From positions 47,106-111,105 of the forward strand of contig QPMI01000584.1 of the NCBI GenBank assembly GCA_004431415.1: 64,000 bases of DNA, in the 5' to 3' direction. This DNA is from Cyanophora paradoxa (lineage: Eukaryota; Glaucocystophyceae; Cyanophorales; Cyanophoraceae). The notes under the pieces are model-generated. The model saw only the letters and a list, made by a program, of their open reading frames with translations, was not told the origin of the DNA and did no database searches. Made by a program: the position numbers and the translations under genes. Below are positions 37,345-48,900 of the stretch, one piece after another. The stretch's first letter is position 1, and each line of letters starts with the position of its first letter.

Positions 37345-40300
37345 TCAGTCCTCCTCGCCGGAGCCCGCGATGTCCTGCGGCGGCCCGTCGGGCCGGGGCC
37401 GGCCGGGAGCCCGAGTCTCAGAGGCCGAGGGTGGCGCACCTCGACCCACGACTCGATTTTCTTTTCGACCTGTTCAAAATTTGAAGGGGTGAGTGAATAA
37501 ACGAACACCGATTGAATTGTTTGAAAGAAGGCGTATGCGCAGGTGCTCTAGTCGGCCCGGGGGCGATTCCGAACCTTCTGCTCAAACTGTACATGTGCGT
37601 GGCGGGCGTGGGTAAATTTGCGAACGGGAGGACGGGCGCGAAAATCAGACAGAAATATATTTTAATTACCTCGATGGCCTTCTGCTTGATGGTGTCTGCG
37701 GCCTCCTTGCGCTGCGGAGACATACGAATTTAAGTTTGTCGGGAGCGGTGCAGCGCCCACGACCGGGCCCCGGGCACCTTGGCGTCCGCGGCCTCCTTGG
37801 TGTCCTCCAGCTTGTGCTTCGCCGCCTCCACCGTCTCGTCCCTGCGAGCGCGCCGTCAGCCCGAGCCCGAGCTCGAGGCGCGCGGCGCAGAAAGACCGCC
37901 GCCCGCCCGCCCGCCCGCGCACCGCTTCTGCCGCGCCTTGTCGCCGAGCTCGGTGGCCCGGGCCTTCACCGCCTCGGCGGCCTCTTCGGTCTTCTCGCCC
38001 GCCCGCTTCCGCGTCTTCTTCAGGGCCTTCTGCGTCTCGCCCTTCGCCCTTCGCGCCCGCAGTCAGAGGGGCCGACTGGGCCGGGCGCGGCAGGAGCTTT
38101 TGGCGCGCTTCTCGCCGGCGTCCTGGGCGCGGTGGCCAAGCTCCTCCGCCTTGTGGGTCGTCTCCTCAACAACCCTGCGCGCCCCCGACATTAACATTGA
38201 TATATCGATATTTCTACCGCAGCCACGCAATGATAATCATGATCAAGCCAGAACGGACGGACCACTCGCGCGCCTCCTCCGCCTTCTCCCGCATGCTCTC
38301 CTGGGGCGCAAAAAGCCTTCAGCTCAGCAAGGCCACGGGCGTAATTCGAAGGGAATTGCGTCTCCTGCCGGGCCGGCTATGGGCGGGGCTCGCCTGCAGA
38401 TTCTGCGAGAAGAAAGAAATATAAGAGAAGAGACCAGGCGCGTGAGCGAGAAGAAATAGCCCCCGCAAAAGCGGGCCGAGAAGCGTAAGCGGACCTTGGC
38501 CTGCTGCTTGGCGGAGTCCATCGCCTGGGCCGCCTTGTCCTTGGCCCGCTCCGCGAACGCCTGCAAGCGAGAAGATCGGCTCCGAGTGAGCCCCCACGGA
38601 GGCGCCTTCGGGGGGAGACCTGGGCGAGTCGAAGCGCGGCGCTCACCATGCCGCGCTCGCGCGTCTCATCGACCTGCTCGCGCGCGGAGCCGGCAACCTC
38701 CGTCGCCTTCGACTTGGTCTGCTCGGCCGCTTCCTGCCGGGCGCGGGCTCATTCCGGCGCCGACCCGCTGCGCATGCGCGGCGCCGGCGCCCTGGAGCCG
38801 CGCGGGGCCCTCCCGCGCACCTCGAGGCGCTCGCCGGTCCTGTGCGCGAAGTCGGTCGCCCGCTCCTTCGCGCCCTGGCAAGCCGCGTCACGTGCGGGCT
38901 GCTGGGCCGGCGCGAATTCGAAAGGCGAGCGCGGAAACAGCGCTTGCCTCGGTCACCTCGGCGGTCTTCTCGCGCGCGCCCTGCGTCCCGCGGTGAGATA
39001 GAGAGGCACCCCGGACGGCCCCAGGCCAGCGGCAGGGCGCACCTTCACGCGCTCCTCGACCTCACTCCGGATGGTCCCCGCGGCCTCGCCCGCCTTCTTG
39101 CCCGTCTCCTGCGTCAGTGGGATCAGCAGACCGGCGCAGAACAGTGCAAGCTTAAGTTCCGAGTTCCAAAACGCTGCACTTCAGTTGAAACGCGAGTCGC
39201 TCAAGATATCTTCATCGAAATCTAGAAAGCGAAAATCCATTGCATATGCACGTATATTGCGGCACGCGAAGTACGTTTTTCGCGCCACCGGGTTCTCTAG
39301 CTGAGTTCTAGTACAAGCGGTGCGAAAATCCGCAAAAAACGTTCTAGAAGCTGAGCAGAAGTCCGCGAAAACCGTGTGGGGCAATCGGACCTCTTTCATG
39401 GCGGATGCCTTCTCTCCGGCCTCCTGGAAGCCACGCTCGGACCGCTCGCGCGCCTCCTCCGCCTTCTCCCGCACGTTCTCCTGAGACGCGCAATCCCCTT
39501 CAGCTAAGCTCTGACGGAAGAGGGGAGTTGCGTCGCCCGCCGGGCTGGGCGGGGCTCGCCTGCAGATTCTGCGACGCGGCGCCGGGCGCGTCAGCAAGAA
39601 TTTGTGGCCCCGCCAAACCGGGCCGAGAAGCTTAAGCGGACCTTGGCCTGCTGCTTGGCGGAGTCCATCGCCTTCGCGGTCTTGTCCTTGGCGCGCTCCG
39701 CGAACTCCTGCGTGCGAGGCGCGAAATCGGCTCCGGTGAGCCGCCGCGGAGGCGCCTTCGGCGGGACATCTAAATCTAGATCTGGGCGAGTCGAAGCGCG
39801 GCGCGCACCGTGCCGCGCTCGCGCGTCTCGTCGGCCTGCTCGCGCGCAGAGCCAGCGACCTCCGTCGCCTTCGACTTGGTCCGCTCGGCCGCCTCCTGCC
39901 GACCGCGGGCTCGATCCGTCCCGCTGCGCGGGGCCGGCGCCCTGAAGCCGCGCGGGTCCTCCCGCGCACCTCGAGGCGCTCGCCGGCCTTGTGCGCGAAG
40001 TCGGTCGCGCGCTCCTTCGCGCCCTGGCGAGCCCCGTCACGCTGCTGGGCCGGCGCGAATTCGGAAGGCGAGCGCGGGAACAGCGCTTGCCTCGGTCACC
40101 TCGGCGGTCTTCTCGCGCGCGCCCTGCGCATGCGTCCCCCGGTGAGAGAACGCCCCCCGACGGCCGCGGCGGCCAGCTTATAATTAGGGCGCACCTCGAC
40201 GCGCTCCTCAGCCGAGCTCCGGATGGTCCCTGCAGTCTCTCCCGCTTTCTTGCGGGTCTCCTGCATAAGTACGTATACGATCAGATTGGTATTGAATGGG

Positions 40301-42120
40301 CGCCAGAGCGTTTTATGGGCGAACATCTGCTTTCTCCGAGACGGTTTCGCGGAGCTCCTGTAGAATTGCGTTAATTCTACATGTGGAGAAGCGAAAGACA
40401 GCTGGCTCTGCCATGATGGTTCAAATTCAAGACCTTCGCTTTGCCTGTTGCCTTCTCACGCGCCTCCTGCGGGATATCGATCCGGAACGATCAGAGCTGC
40501 ATGCGCAACTGCAATGGTGTGCACAAATAAACAAATGATCGGACCTCGAACTGCTGCCTGAGCTCGCTGCCGCGAGATTCCACTTGCTCCTTGGCCTGTG
40601 TCGCCTTGTGCTTCAGTTCTTCAGCTGTTTTCTACGTTACGGAGCGGTCAGGTGCTGCTCGAGCTCGGGATGCAGACATAATTAAAATGAAGTTGCAATC
40701 GGAACCCGAGATTCAGTCACCTTGATCGGCGTCGTAGATGGCACCGCAGAAATATTCATCCGCGCCTGCGCCAGAGTAGGGTGCTGCCAGGAGACAAAAT
40801 GCGATATTTTATATTGAGCAGGCGACCAAATTCGACACTAAAAAGTCGAGGTCGATGGCCGTGGCCATGGGCTGACCTGCATCCACTCGTGGAAGTGGGT
40901 GCGGATGGCATCGACGGCTTGCTCGAACAACTTCAAGTTTTGCTGATTTCGAAGATTTAAAATTTGATCAGCCCACGTTCCTCACACAGAAATGTTGAAT
41001 AAATAATTCAGCTATAGAAACGAATTCGAAACAGTGAGGCACCTCAGCAGCCTCGAGCTCCCTTTCGCTGAAGCCGGACTCGAAGTTATCGACACGCAGC
41101 TGCGCTCCGCGACATCGAATTAGAATGGAGTCTAATTACAGAACGCCGTTCGAATTCCATAGTCCAATGCGCACCCGGGCAATCGCAGCCTCCGTCCACC
41201 CGCTTGCGTGATCGAACGCCTGCTCGGCGCGACTCAACGCCTCCAGAACGTGCTTGCCAGTGTCTGAGCGCTTCGGATTCATGAACCTTCTAAGCTGCAA
41301 AAAGCTAGCGCTGCAAAAAGCTAGCGAGGGCGAGAACGGGCTCCGCATCCGCGCGCACCACTTCCCGTCTCCTCAGCGACGAACTAGCGGAGGCTTATAA
41401 ATTAGCAAGGGGAGCAGGCGGAGCGGATCCAGCCAAGTCCTGGCGCACCTGGGCCTCGGCGAGCCTGTGCATGTGGAATTCAAGCTTCAGTGGATGCCGC
41501 ACGCAGCGCGCGCGGAATAGCTTACAAGCGCGCCGCAGTCGACCAGAGCTTGGAGAGCCCGTTCTCGACATCGATGATTTCGCGATCGGTCGTCTTCGCC
41601 TGCGCATAGATTCAGCTTGCGCGCAGGGAGAGACAGTTCACAGGCGAATCTGAGGCGCTGATCATGATCATGATCATGAGGCGCGCGGCGCACGAGCAAC
41701 TTGAGCGAAGAGCTTGCGCGCGCGAGAAGGGAGTCGACATCCGCGCCAAAAGGCGAGCGCGCGCTCTCCTCCGCATCGCCCTTGCCTTGATTGCTCAGGG
41801 CAGATATTACAACGCCTTCGCGCGCGGTCAAGCACAAGTAGAAGCGCGCGGCGCGCGCCGGCGCAATTTTGCAAGCTCAAGGGAGAACTCGCACCGAACT
41901 CGGGAGCGGGTCGTGCAGGCCCATCGGCGTGCCAGGTCCTGTGCGCGCCGACGAAGAACGAACGGGACGGGCGCGCGAGGGAGCGGCCCGGGCGCGCGAT
42001 CGGCCGGGTCGGGAGAACGGCGGCGACGCGCGGGGAGCTCGAGGCGACCTGGGGGACGACCCCCAGAACGACCGGAGCCGCCGTTGCCGCTGGAACGCAG
42101 GGGACGACGAACGATGCCAT
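37345..42120 (-). CDS. LEA-like (group 3 type) amphipathic repeat protein, many short exons
   Basis: Proposed start 42120 gives MASFVVPCVPAATAAPVVLG followed by a Ser/Arg-rich stretch that could be a plastid-type leader. N-terminal helical exons follow (HVLEALSRAEQAFDHASGW, 41,260-41,200; FESGFSERELEAAE, 41,085-41,040; LFEQAVDAIRTHFHEWMQ, 40,930-40,880). Then come repeated exons of roughly 15-30 codons made of Ala/Lys/Glu 11-mers: AEELKHKATQAKEQVESRG, EFAERAKDKTAKAMDSAKQQ, QAFAERAKDKAAQAMDSAKQ, TQKALKKTRKRAGEKTEEAA, DETVEAAKHKLEDTKEAADA. Last exons read VEKKIESWVE and DIAGSGEED, with TGA at 37,345-37,347. Such proteins are disordered when wet, fold to helix on drying and protect membranes or enzymes. 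Exon borders follow the repeat unit. The leader and first exon are the least certain parts. Confidence 0.7.
38262..40267 (-). repeat. Tandem segmental duplication inside the LEA gene (about 1.17-kb period)
   Basis: The block 38,262-39,120 is repeated at 39,438-40,267, including exons and introns in the same order. Examples: CCTTGGCCTGCTGCTTGGCG at 38,495 and 39,643; CTTCTCGCGCGCGCCCTGCG at 38,968 and 40,111. Introns have diverged more by small insertions than exons. Confidence 0.85.
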
Positions 42121-42925
42121 TTCGGCTAAAGTGACGGCCGGGGGTACGCAGGATCCCAGAGCCCGCCAGCTGTCGGGAGGGAGAAAACTGCACTTGATTC
42201 CCCCGTCGTCCTCTAACAGGATCCCAAGCCGGTCCCACTTTAATTAATTCACATAAATTCACATAATTCCCCCGTCCTCGAGCTCTAAACAGGATCCCAG
42301 GCCGGTCCCAATTAATTCCTAGCTATAGGTCCCCGGCGCGCGGGAATTCGAAGCTTAAGGGGGAAGAGGAATTCCGGGGAGAGGGGGAGATATATATGCT
42401 CAAGCTGAGCAAAAATAATATTGCGGTCGGCCGCGGCCTTGATGACCTCGATGTGCTTTCATAAAAACCAAAATCATATTCTGCAGCTGATTAGACGTCG
42501 ATATCCGCAAGGCAGGTGATACAAAGAAAGAGTTCGAAGAAGGGAGCCTGAAGCCCTTCCGGCTCATGAATCGCAACAGACGATCAAATGAATATGCGCA
42601 TGCAGACAGATCCGGACTCGGGATGAAATTAAAGCGATATAGCGACAACAGCGCGAAACGGGAAATCTAAAAGCCTAAATCATAACATCCTGAAGCGGAC
42701 AAGCCGAGGGTAAACGCAGGCTTGCGCCCTAAATCACAAAAGTAAGCGAGCAGAGTGCAGATCTAAAAAGCAAAGCCGACCTCTGTCCGATCCCTCTAAA
42801 TTGAAAAGCGAAAGGAAGCAAGCAGACTGCAGGAAGCAAAGCCGACCACCGGGCGATCCGGATCCCTCTCAGCTAAACCAAAGCGTGCAGCCGGATCCGG
42901 GCGGGGCGAGGGGCGGGGCCCGGGT
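42121..42925. other. Intergenic region, no gene seen
   Basis: Lies between the 5' end of the LEA gene and the 3' end of the NACHT gene. It includes two similar pieces ending CAGGATCCCAAGCCGGTCCCA (about 42,220) and CAGGATCCCAGGCCGGTCCCA (about 42,290), and repeats around GCAAAGCCGACC at 42,770 and 42,838. ORFs here lack recognisable motifs. Confidence 0.5.
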
Positions 42926-45900
42926 CTAGGAGGCGATCGCGAGCTCGGCGGCGGCGTGGCGGGCGAGGCGGGCGTCGGCGTGCGCCTCGCCCAGCGAGCA
43001 CTCGAGGGCCGCCGCCGCCCGCCCCGCCAGCTCCCCCGCCTCCCCGCCCCGCCCCAGCCCCGCCTGCGCCCGGGTCGGATCGCGCTCACGAGGCGGGGCG
43101 CGGGGGCGCGGGGGCTGGGGCGGGCCTTGGCGAGGGCGTGGTTGTAGCAGGCGGCGCCGTACATCGGGTGGCCCTCCCCGTACACCTCCCGCAGCTGCCC
43201 AACGAGGAATTTACATACGCCCGCGGAGAAGAAGTCGATCGGCTCTTGAAGCGGGGGGGGGGGGGGGGGGGGGAGGGCCGGCGGAGGGCGCCTAGTCTAG
43301 AGCGGCGCTGGGGGCGGGCGGGGGCGGGGGGCGGGGGCGGACGATGGCGCGGGAGCAGCGGAGGAGGGCGTCGGCGCGGGCGAGCCGCCCCTCGTCCAGC
43401 TCCAGCAGGCCTGCGCATGCGCCCGCCCCCAACAAAGCTCGTCACCCCGCGCGGGCCGGCTCTGCACGCTTAAGCTTGGAGCGGACCGAGGTTGGAGAGG
43501 GCGATGGCGGTGAAGGGGTGGTGCACGCCCACCGAGGCCCGAAGCGTCGCCAGCTGCCCGTCCTCGCGCGTTTGAGGCGCCGCCGCAGGCGAGGGCGGAG
43601 GCGGAGGCGGAGGGACGGCGCGCCTGCTCGCGGAAGGCGGCCCGCGCGTGCGCCAGGAGGCCTGCACGGTGGTACACCTGCGCCCCGCCCGCGGTTGTCA
43701 GCCTTGCGAGGGGCGTGAAGCTTTTGCTGGAATGGAGAGGAGCTTTGACTCGGGCCCTTTATCGCTAGAGCGAGGGCCGGGGAGCGCGCGCACGAGGGCG
43801 AGGGCGGAGGTCGTGGCCTCCACGGCGAGGTGCGAGGGCCCGAGGAGCTCCTGGAGCGCGTCCAGCGCCGCCCGCAGGCAGAGCCGCGCCTGCCGCCACC
43901 GCGGCGCGCGCGAGCCGGTCAGAGCCGGCCGCGCACGTGCCCCCGGGGCCGCCGGGCCGCCCTCGCCCGGCCGCCCGCCGGCGCACGACGGCGTCGGGGC
44001 CCGCCGGCGCACGACGGCGTCGGGGTCCGCGACGCTCGTGAGGTACACGCTATCCGTCGTTATGCGGACCCCGCTCTAGCGCCCCGCACCCCGCTCTAGC
44101 GCCCCGCCTAGCCTCACGGAAGAAAGCGAGAAGCTCAAGGCGCCGTCGAGGCACCTGGGAGAGGCCGTCGGGGTCCTCCGCGAGGGCGCCGGCGAGGCCG
44201 ACGAGGGCGGCGGCGCCGCTTAGGCGCTCCTCGGGGGCCAGCCCGATCGCCGTCACCTGCAGCGCCAGCGCCTGCGCGCGGCGCGGCGCGGCGCTCGGAG
44301 CCGGGCGGCCGCGCTTTGACCAGTTCGGGGCCGGGCGGCTGACCTGGCGGTAGACGTCGGCGGCGCGCTTGGGGTCTCCTTGCGCGCGGCAGACGGCCCC
44401 GAGATCGAGCAGCGTCGCCACCGCGCTCGCCTGCGCCGCCGCCCCCGCCCCAGCCTCTCGGCGCGCGATCGCCGCGTCGGGCGATGCGGGCCGGCTACCC
44501 GCTGGGGCCCGCGAGGCCGCCCGGGACGCTCCGCAGGTCGGAGGCGGACTCGGAGACCTTCGCGCTGCGCGCCACGGGGAAGCACTGCAAGCGCGCGCGC
44601 GCGTCAGCGGGGCCCGGGCCCCTCCGACGCGGGCGCCCGCGGGCGACCTTGAGGGCGCTCTCTGCGAGGCCGTACTCGCCGAGGTCCTGGTAGAGGCGCG
44701 AGAGGCGCTGCGCCAGCGCCGGCACCTGCCCCCCGCGCACACCCCCGCCCTCCTCCGCTGTGCATGCGCCCGCCCGCTCGAACGAGGGCCGCGGGCCCGG
44801 CGCCTGCGCCGCGCACCGGCGGTGAGGCGCTCGATGTAGGCGGCGGGGCCCTTGCCGGGCGGCATCGCGGCGTCGAGGGCGCGCCAGTAGCGCAGCAGGT
44901 CGAAGCGGCCCGTGCTGGACTCGAAGAGGGCGACGAAGGTCGGGAGCTCCAGCAGCGTGCTCTGCGGCGGGCGACCCTCGGCCGGACCCGCGGGTGGAAC
45001 GGGCGGGGCCGGGCGGGGCGCGCGTCACCTGGAGGGCGCTCCAGTCCTCGAGGCGGAAGAGCTGGTGGGGCAGCTCGGTGGCGTAGCGCAGCGGGGCCGC
45101 CGGGAGGCGCCCCGGCCCCGCCTCCTCCCCCTCGCCCCCGCCCGCCTTGCCCTCCTCCGCCTCCACGAAGTGCTCCACGATGCTGCGCCGCGGCTGGCCG
45201 CATCGGACGACCGCCGCACGAAGCGCGCGCAGCCGACGGGCGTGCACCGCTTCCGCGTGGTGGCGACGTGCCTCGGGTCGCCCATGTACCGCTCCGTCAC
45301 CGCCTGCACGCGCACGCGCGTCAGAGCTCGCGGTCGGAGAAGACGGCGAGGAGGCGGGCGGGGCGCCTGGCGGAGGAAGTCGTGGTAGAAGGTGTAGAGG
45401 CCTGCCGCGGCCCCGATACCGATGAGGGGCGAGGCCGGCACGCGGCGATGCGCGCGGAGGCGGGGCACCGGCGCGGCAGACGAGGTGGGCGGCGAGGGTG
45501 AGGAAGAGGGGCGAGAAGTCCGCGCGCGCCGCGATGCCCGCCACCGCCATCAGCTCCGCCTGCGCCCCCGCGTCGGACAAGGGCAAGGCTTGGGCGGGCG
45601 GGCCGACGCAGGCGGGGCCGGGCCTCGGAGAGGCCGGCGCGGGAGACCCAGATGGCGGACATGATCCTGGAGACCGGCTCAAACCTGCGGCGCCGGCCCT
45701 CCGGTCGGACGGGGCGGGGAGGGGTCCGGCGCCGGCGCTGCCCGGCCCGGCCCGGCGCACCCGAAGTCGCGCTCGATGCGGGCGAGGAGGAGGCCGAAGA
45801 GGCCCGGGATGTCCTGAGAAGGCTTCAGTGCCGGGGCAGGTCCGGGCGGGCTGGGGCGGACCTCGGCGGTGAGCAGGTGCCGCAGCTCGTCCTCGAAGCG

Positions 45901-48900
45901 GTCGAAGCTCCCCAGCAGCCGCACCTGCGCGCGCGTACGCCGGGCGCGCGTCGCTCCCAGAGCCCTCGCCCGAGCGCGGCGGGCCTCTGCCGGGCTTGAC
46001 CTCGTTCAGGAGGACGATGAGGAAAAGGTGCGTCGAGCACTGCGGCGCCTGCGCCGCTGTGAGCAGCGGGGGCGGGGGCGGGTCGGAGTCTGGGCGGGGC
46101 GGAGGGGCGGGCGGGCCTGGGCGACGGCGTCGAGGTGGGCGGGGGAGAGGGCCTTCCCGAAGCGCTGCATGTACGCCGCCACCACCTGCCGCCCCGGCTC
46201 GAGGGATGGCGGGGGCGAGAAGGCGGGCGGGCGGGCGGGCCTGGCGCTTCTCGTCGACGCCGAGGGGCTTGACCGCGAGGCGCGCTGCCGGGCGCTCGGC
46301 GAGGACCTGCGCGTGCTCGCGATCGCTGCGCGATCGCCGCGGGTCGGAGGGGCGGCCGACCTCGGCGACTTTGCTGTCGTCCGCGACCGAGAGCACGACG
46401 CGGACTTGGGGCGGGAACTCCGTCTGCCCGGGGCGGCCGTCAGCGCCCGCGCCGGCGGCGGCTCGGGGCGGGGCGGAGCCCGGGGCACCTGGAGCCACGC
46501 GAGGGAGGGGGCGTTGTCGTTGTCGAGCAGCTGCGCGCCGCTCAGGCGGGCGGGGGCGAGGAGAAGAGGCTTCAAGCTCCCTCACTTGGTTGAGGGCGTC
46601 GAGGACGAGGAGGACGCGGCCGCGGGCGGCAGCGATGCGGAGCCAGGACGGGAACTCGGAGACCACCTGCGCGCGCGCGTGCGCCGCGTTCAGCCGGGCC
46701 CACCCGCCCCGCCCGGAGGCCCAGCGGTAGCGCCGCGCGCGCCGTCTGCGGGTCGTTGGGGATCTCGTCGCCGATCTCGAAGGTCTTCCGGATCTCCCCC
46801 ATGACGCGCCGCTGCGCGCGTCGCTAAGAGAGGGACATGGGACGGGGATGCGGCCCGGCGCGCCAGCATGGCGATGTGGTCCGACGAGTCGCTCGTCGCC
46901 CCTGCGTGCGCGGCGTGCGCGGTCGGACAGAAGTCCGGCCGGCGAGTCCCGAGGCGGGCGGGCGCGGGCTCGACCCCACACCGATGAAGTGGAAGAAGAT
47001 CATGGCGAAGGCCTCGTCTGGGGGCCGCCTGGCGTTGTCGCGGCCCACGCGGGCCACCCAGTTCGCGAGGAGGGCGGACTTGCCGCCCCCGCTGCCGCCC
47101 CGCCCCCGTCAGCGGAGCCGGCGAGGAGCGGGGAGTCCGAGCGGAGGGGCGGGCGCGAGCGCAGGCGCGCCTGGCGCCTGAGACGACGAGGGGGAGGGCG
47201 CCGGGGTCCCGCGCGTGGCCGTCCAGCGCCGCGAAGAGCGCCTCCCCCCCGATGTACACCTGCCGCGCCCGCTCTGAGGAGGGCCGGGAGCGACGAGCGC
47301 GGACGGAGAAACAGAGAACGCGAGGGGCGCGCCTCGGAGCGGGACTCGAGGAAGGCGATGTGCTCCAGGCGGGAGCGCTACAGGGACCTCAGGCAACGCC
47401 GCCCCGCGACCACGGGGGCTACGTGGGGCGGGGGGGCGGGCACCTCGAGCCAGTCGTCGGCGCTGAGGGGCGGGAACTCGCGCCGCACCATCTCCGAGAG
47501 GTCCGCCAGCACCATCGCCGCCAGGTCCTTCCCCCACTTGAGCCCGGGCCCCTCGCCCCGGACTCTCGGAGGGGCCGGCGGCGCACCGGGGGCGCGGCGT
47601 AGGACTGGATGGGGAGGCCGGCGTCGCGAAGGTCCCGCTTGAGGGCCGCCAGCCGCGCCGCGCTCGAGCTGTTCTCCGGCTCGAACTCCTGCCGCCTGCG
47701 CCCGCCCCGGGCCGGGCCGGCGCCGTTTATTTCGAGGGCGGGGGGAGGGGGCGGGCCGGGCGCGAGGGTGCGGACTTCTCGGGCGGGAGCGAGTCGGCGT
47801 AGGCGGGGTCCCGCACGTACGTGAAGGCCGTCCCGGCGCGCTGCCCGGCCTGGCCGTCAGCCCGCGCTCCGTTGGCACTGCCCGAGCAGCCGCGGCGGAC
47901 GCACGGGCGGCTGGATGAGAAGCCCGTGCCGAATCTCTGATCACGAAGCGGCGTCAGGGTCCGGGGGCAGGCATTTCGACTCTGCCACGAGGGTGACGGG
48001 GCGCGCGCCGATCTCGGTGACGGAGCGGTCGCGGTACTTGTCGAGCCACGCGCCGCCTTCCCCCAGCGCCGCGATCGCGTTGTCGAACGTCTGCCGTCGA
48101 TTCAGATTCCGAGTGCGGTTGCGAGAACATTCGATGCTCTGATTGCCGATCATCTGACCTGCTGCAGAAGGGTGTCCGTGTGGTCCTGCTGGTGGCTCCA
48201 CCCGTACCGGTTGCCCAGCATCGCGATGAAGTACTGCGGCGGGGTTAACGTTGGAACGGGCCGCGCGCGGAGGCGTGCTCGACGAGACGGCACCGGCCGG
48301 CAGCGGTCGATCTCGGCGAGGCAGAGCTCGAGTACGTGGCCGCCACCGGACTGCTCCGAGGTCACCCCCTGCGCGTGCGCGGCACGGGCACAGGCACATC
48401 AGCAGGACGGTCGACGCGGGCGGGGCCGGGGAGCGGCGCGCTCGCGCCCGGGGCGCGCCGTGCGGAGGTCGACGAAGGTGAGGACTGTGCCGCGCGCGTC
48501 GCAGAGCTTGGCGAGCTGCGGGAGCACCTGCCACCCCGCCCCGCGCTCGCCTTGCTACGCAGGAGAAGCGCTACGACAGGAGGCGCGCCGCGCACCCGCT
48601 TGACGAGGAGCTCGCGCTCCTCAAAGAAGTCCCGGAAGGTCGAGCTGCCGCGCCCGTCAGATCCAGGCGCCCCGCAGCTTCATTCCCTTAGGGGCTCGCC
48701 TCAGGAAGATGCGGCACTCGCGCTTGTGTAGGTCGGCGAGCTGCGCGGGCGCCGCGGGGCGCCGCTCCACTGCGAGGGCGTCCTCGGCGGGGCCCACCAG
48801 CAGGGGCGCCCCCGCCTGCCCGAGCCTGCAGCGCTCGAGCTCGGCGCGCAGGAAAGGCCGCAGAGGGCGCGATGGGGGCGGGGCGGACTCGCTGGGGGCC

